Assembly: GCA_014607495.2 (NCBI GenBank)
Contig: CP053152.1
Span: 9,655,899 to 9,719,898 of the forward strand
DNA from: Carposina sasakii
Taxonomy: Eukaryota > Arthropoda > Insecta > Lepidoptera > Carposinidae
DNA length: 64,000 bases
Direction: 5' to 3'
In this document: positions 58,921-64,000 of the stretch, in pieces
How positions within the stretch are numbered: position 1 is the stretch's first letter
Layout: each line of letters opens with the position of its first letter
The notes under the pieces: generated by a model
Databases searched by the model: none
Told to the model about the DNA's origin: nothing
The model's input: the letters and a program-made list of their open reading frames with translations, nothing else
Program-made: the position numbers and the translations under genes

Positions 58921-59084
58921 ATGAGTACCTACTAGCTCTAGTCTAGTAGGTACGTATTACTTAAAACTTTAACCTAGATAATCTATGTACCTAGAAAAAA
59001 AGATATTAAAGATGGATTAAATATTAAAATGCTAATATCTAGTTCGCTAATTACCCTAAATGAATTCCAGATATATGTATATAC

Positions 59085-59180
59085 ATGTAATAAAATTGTA
59101 ACGGATCGATGTTTGTGCACGCTAATCGATATTTTGTATTTTCTGCAGTCCACGCGGATGGAGTCGCGGGCGTACACTAG
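59085..59180 (-). mobile_element. Helitron-like repeat, family A, short internally deleted copy
   Basis: Keeps both ends (AATTGTAACGGATCG and GTCGCGGGCGTACACTAGA) but has lost the middle. Confidence 0.55.
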
Positions 59181-61050
59181 ATCAGAATATGTTGTCAGTT
59201 ACTGGCTCATACCGGTAAAAGACGCGTATTGTTAGCCCATTATAAATAAAATAGGTAAATAACTTAGATAATTAGGTGCTAGATATGCCAAACATCGTCC
59301 AATATGCGAGGCTTCTTCACCATTAACCTGCCACAAGGTAGTGCCCTATGGCCCTGTAATTATTGAACACTATGTTAAGGAATCTAGTGCATGTTAATGT
59401 ATTAAAAAGACATTTATCTAATCGAAAAGATGTATCAAAAATATCCAACGGTTTCTGGTCTACTTAAAGCTAAATAGGTAATTGCATCTAATAAGGGCCG
59501 GGTTTTAGGCAATGGTTCTAAATCAATTTTGGGAAGTGTGATAATTTGTAAGACATAATGATCAAATAAACTGTTTATATTTGTATACAAAATTTTACAC
59601 AGAAACAAGATGCAATTGGCATTTATATTTACAAAAAAAGATTCAGATTCAGATCATTTATTTGCATAAATATGGGCACATAATGGTGATAATGTAATAG
59701 AAAAATTTGCTTTCCAAAAACCTGTCTCTGGGCCTTGTTGGGCACTAGGGTTACAAACAAGGTCCATAATTGGAATGTGATATTTTAGACGGTTAGTACC
59801 AGAAAACTTACGTCTTTAGAAAGAAACGGCTTATTACTTTCAAGTTCATAGTTTTCCACTCAAACAAAAATTCTTATAAATTTGTAGCGTGGCATTAAAG
59901 TCTTATAAAATACATATACATTATAACTTATATATTTCCTGGCTATAAATTGTTGTAAAGAAACAAACAAAATGTTAGAAATCAGTTATTTTTATAATTG
60001 GACCTTTTTAGGTATTACCATTATTTCATCGTTATCTGGACCTTATTAAGTATTTAAAAATAACAAATATGACAGTCACTGCTACTATGGATTCGCGGAA
60101 ATAAAATCTTACAAAACTACATAAAAGTGAAAGGGTAAATATATTCGAAACCCACTAGGCTACTGTTTTATTTTCTAGTTGTTAAATTCCAAGAAAGGAA
60201 AGGTGTGCCCCTTATTTGTAGAAAACAAAGTGGACCTCCTTAGGTACTTTTTAAATCCTAAGAAAACTTAACAAAATTCAGATAAAAAACAAATATTTTA
60301 TGTAATTTAGCTCGTCAATCTACGGTCTAAGAGTATTTCAACACTACTATTTTATAATTATTGCATATAGATTGGGTTCTGTTGCCGAAAAGGTGCAAGA
60401 TTTGAAACAGAAAAAATACAGGTTACACATAGAGCTACTGATAAAATGACTGGCGCGAAACCAATGGACGCTAGTGCGCTTTTATAATTGGTTACTAGGG
60501 AGGGGCCGCGCATAATTTTGGTTTAAATATTAAATGCACGATTTTAGAAAGGGTTGACCTTATTTCGGTAATGGCCCTTTTTAGGCCCACCTATCTTATT
60601 CTCATTTTGGCTTGACTTAAAATAAAAAAATCTCTGTGATCTCCAAAACTAATAACCATTGAAAAGCTAGGCAACTTCTTACAATTAGTGTATTCAACTA
60701 ACTCACTGCTACATAAACCTAGCATATACAATATTGCATGTACCTACGTGTTGGTATCGAACATATTTCATGTACGAAGGGTAATTTGAATTCCGTAAAG
60801 AAACGTTTGCTCCCAACTTCTCAAGCTTCTGATTACAAACTAACAATAAGATACACAACGTTTACTACGAAAATATAGACATTTGCTGATTGCACCTTCT
60901 AAGTATAGCTGTACAGCTCATATCTCCTCACTTACGATAAACAACATTCTGTCTGGCAGACCACTTTTATAAACAAAGGCTACCGAGTATTAATTACTTG
61001 TAAATTAACAACGGTAATTACCATACCTTCTATCTCGATCTGGAACCTAG
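59181..61050. other. Gene-free stretch
   Basis: AT-rich with no exon, RNA gene or bounded repeat that I can defend. Confidence 0.4.
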
Positions 61051-61058
61051 GATAATAC

Positions 61059-61483
61059 CATGGAGAAGAAATAAAGAGGAGTAGCGACTAAGTATATTTT
61101 CATACAAAAATAGTGTGCCGCAGAGCGGGGGTGAAGTATGGGACGAGGGGAGCATTGAACACTGTAACTCTGACCATTGTACATAGAAACTACCTTGTAG
61201 TGACTAGTCAAACTACTTGCTCATAATCAATATGGTTCAAGATTGTTTTACTAGTGCAATTACTCATCACTAGATGGCAATATTATACTACGTTTTAGTA
61301 AAAAAGTACCCTAATAAAAGCGCTAGTGTCTTTGTAATTTTAATACGGTTACATTTCGGAGCACAAGCACAGCTACTGCGTTACACTGGCGCTGAAGCTC
61401 CGCCCCTATCATGACGTCATGGTCTCACGATTGCCATACGACTCACTTCATAGTCCCACCTCCTCTTTTATAACTTCTTCATG
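61059..61483. mobile_element. hAT-like MITE, family CATGGAGAAG, copy 2
   Basis: The same CATGGAGAAG/CTTCTTCATG ends as at 29588, with an exact 8-bp duplication GATAATAC (61051-61058 and 61484-61491). It has about 130 bp of extra interior between ACTACTTGC and the ACAGCTACTGCGTTACA segment (about 61220-61365) compared with copy 1. Confidence 0.85.
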
Positions 61484-61491
61484 GATAATAC

Positions 61492-62616
61492 TGGACATAG
61501 TGTAGGTACTTATAAATGTTTTGTCGTGAAGATGAAACAAGTTAACGTGAAGTTAGTCACAGTCTAAATCGCTGATCTAAGCAACCTGAAACTTTCTTCT
61601 TTGTATTACATGATAAGATATTCGATAAGAAAGGATTTCCCAAAATTCCCAACAGGAAAAGGGGGAATTTGAAAGTTTAGGTGACAAAGTCATGGACGTT
61701 GGATTTTTGTTGGAGAATTTGTTATTATTTAAGTTTTTAATCGGAAATAACACAACCCTTTTCTTCTCATAACGTAGGCAGGTGTGGCAAAGATTGTATG
61801 GGTGGCATAATAATTTTCTGGCTTATTTTACTTTGAATTCAGTATTGATGCTAGTAACTACGTCAAAAGTTTTCACTGTAAGTTTGATTTGTGACCAAAA
61901 CCACATGTGAATCAACATCTTACACAATTACCTACCTACATAAGGTAAGTACCTACCTAGTGAATGAATTTGTCACTGAGCTTGGGTTTTACTAATGAGT
62001 TACAGAATGATAATTAGACTTAAAACAAAATAACCCTAATCTGTTTGCCATTAGCTCAGGTTCAAACATGAAAATTCCGAAAATCATTACACTATCGCCA
62101 AATATTTTTAATCTAGATTACCTAGGAACATTTAGTTGCCTTGAACCAGTTATTATTATCATTAGTCCTGTAACCTATTATTATGTACTTTTTAATATTA
62201 ACAACTAATAATAAACAAATAAAATTAAACATATTGAAATGTAACAATCAGGCTTTTCTCTTTGGAAGTTCAAATTTTCAATTGGGGTTTGCTCATCATC
62301 TGGGGTCAGCTCACATGCATACAAGGTAGGTACAGTAGCGATAAGAAACGATGCCTCAAGCTAGACAAGTATTTTGTCTTGAAATCTTTTGGTTTAATGT
62401 AATAAGCCTTGTTGGGGCTCATCAATTGTTTACCTATAATTACATTTTAATGTTATATTGACTGACTGTGTTTTGGGTTTGTTGGGAGAAATTCTCCTGT
62501 ACGTATTAAAGAGGCGGAAAATTGCCAGTCAATTCTACTAACTATGAGTGCGTCTTTGGGCACTATCTGTGTTATTCTTCAATAGACTATACTACTACTA
62601 CTAGGTATAGGTACCA
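61492..62616. other. Gene-free stretch
   Basis: Nothing recognisable beyond AT-rich sequence and TAGGTA words. Confidence 0.4.
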
Positions 62617-62970
62617 TACAGGGTGATTTTTGGTCGTCAACGTTCCCGAAAACTACGGAATCTCCTCATCAATCTAATCAAGATATTAGGGTCCAAAGTT
62701 GAGTAAATAGACTGCGTTTTTCTGCATAAATGTATATAGATGCGCGTTGCAAGATTTTTTCACGAGAAATAATTAATATCTGTCCATGAAAAAACGAGCA
62801 TAAACACTGGACACAATAAATTTCGCCCGATCTAGTAATAACAAAAAAAAAATAAAAAAATTACATCATTTCCCCGCATTTTTTTTGGCATAAACTTACT
62901 TTATGTTTCAGATGTTATATCGAAGTACGTCGACCCTTCGTGTAGAAGGTGGCAACGAGGTGGTAAAACA
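62617..62970 (-). mobile_element. CAGGATG-ended element, copy 5 (reverse)
   Basis: Starts TACAGGGTGATTTTTGGTCG and ends near GGTGGCAACGAGG. It is reversed relative to 47531 and has a short deletion in the first third. Confidence 0.7.
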
Positions 62971-63178
62971 CTCTGCCACTATCGGCAACCTTGATATTAT
63001 TTAAAACTCAAAACGATATTAAGTCGCGACAAGCTTTTATAACAGGTGTTGTGACGTTATAAATTAACAGTAAAAGTTTAGTGCGTTTTCCGCTAAGATA
63101 AAAGCTTTTTGCCCACGGTTTTTTTGGAAGCAAAAATGTATTATACTTTTTAGTTTTATGGGTCGTCTTAAGTTCCAT

Positions 63179-63257
63179 CTAGACGACACGACCACGACAC
63201 ACGGCCCCTTTACTAGATGACGAAAAGCCGTGGTCGTGTCGTGGTCCTGTCGTCTAG
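63179..63257. repeat. CGACACGACCACGACAC hairpin
   Basis: Left arm 63179-63205 (CTAGACGACACGACCACGAC...) pairs with right arm 63227-63257 apart from one small bulge. The outer TTCCA/TGGAA also pairs. GC-rich and repetitive (ACGAC words), so either a small MITE or a short tandem-derived fold-back. Confidence 0.65.
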
Positions 63258-64000
63258 TGGAAAAACGCCTGAATGAGTCATTGATTTTATGAAATTTTTT
63301 AACAAACAGCAAAACGTAACAGGTAAGGGAATGATGGGTTTAGGTACTCACAAACTTTTGTAGTAAACAAATTATTATTTATTTTTGTGACATTTATGAT
63401 TATCGTTATATTTATAGTAAAATAGGTACCTATACTAAAACTTAGTAAGTGCTAGTTGCAGAAACATGGCATAGAAAATCACCTTTACGTAATAGTGCAA
63501 TGAACTGTAGAGTGTCCAATCAAATCTACAATTACAATTATTATTCTAATGCATTAAAGGAAAACCCACAATATGAATTTCAAATATGAAAACCTATAAA
63601 CTACTAGGTCATTTAGTACCTAATGTTAAAATATCATTTTATGTTAAGTAGCTACTCAATTGCATTTTCTTAGCTTTCCTGTTAATTAAACATTATTTAT
63701 TTTTGTGGGGTTTAAAGTTTTGATAAATTTATAGTATATATTTTCGAACCTCACAATTTATATTACATTATTTTAATACGTATTCTGCACCGCAGCAGTA
63801 AGTAAAATCCAAGAAAGAATCCAACTATAAATAATAAAAATTTATAAGAGCAGAAAACATAGTTGGGTAATAATATAATAAATAATAAGTAAAGTAAAAG
63901 GGTAGATAATACAGACTTTGTTTAGTACAATATTTATTATTGATAATTAAGTTCTTTGAGACTACGGAATCTGTTGTTTATGACTAATCACTTAGATTAG
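63258..64000. other. Gene-free stretch
   Basis: AT-rich sequence to the window end, with nothing recognisable. Confidence 0.4.

Noticed and set aside
1..64000. CRISPR array, bacterial operon, rRNA or viral insertion
   Set aside because: No regularly spaced direct repeats, no prokaryotic gene layout, and no viral structural or polymerase frame was seen; the repeats are eukaryotic transposons and SINEs.
1..64000. TAGGTA/TACCTA words as a meaningful regulatory array
   Set aside because: They are spread over the whole window with no clustering by gene and look like a lineage-wide composition trait.

Overview
This is an AT-rich, intron-containing animal window. It is almost certainly lepidopteran. 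Both recognisable genes are insect ecdysteroid P450s, and the rest is dominated by short non-autonomous transposons, tRNA-derived SINEs and simple-word clutter (TAGGTA/TACCTA) typical of moths and butterflies. I saw no bacterial, plasmid, CRISPR or rRNA features.

Layout. 1-23.3 kb holds no gene I can support. It contains a decayed mariner transposase end (1-180), an 806-bp inverted-repeat element, several perfect hairpins and fold-back MITEs, and two SINE copies. 22.5-28.3 kb is CYP306A1 (phantom), seven coding exons on the plus strand encoding 538 residues, probably with one non-coding 5' exon. 28.3-32.0 kb is the tail-to-tail intergenic gap, which contains a hAT-like MITE with intact 8-bp target duplications. 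34.3-32.0 kb is CYP18A1, six coding exons on the minus strand encoding 537 residues, with a convincing TATA/initiator pair about 155 bp upstream of the ATG. 34.5-64 kb is again gene-free and repeat-rich. It holds an RTE-like LINE fragment on the minus strand near 52-53 kb, a second hAT-like element with perfect target duplications (48.9-49.5 kb), an 84-bp-arm palindrome made from a tRNA-derived SINE (51.0-51.2 kb), and other fold-backs.

How the genes work together. CYP306A1 is the 25-hydroxylase of ecdysone synthesis and CYP18A1 is the 26-hydroxylase that inactivates ecdysteroids. A biosynthetic and a degradative enzyme for the same hormone therefore lie about 3.7 kb apart, convergently transcribed. 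Their first coding introns interrupt the same residue in the same phase, and another intron pair is offset by one nucleotide. This supports origin by local duplication. No clearly undescribed system was found. The most interesting signals are the shared intron positions, the fold-back in the last CYP306A1 intron, the inverted repeat pair bracketing the P450 locus, and the intact MITE insertions.
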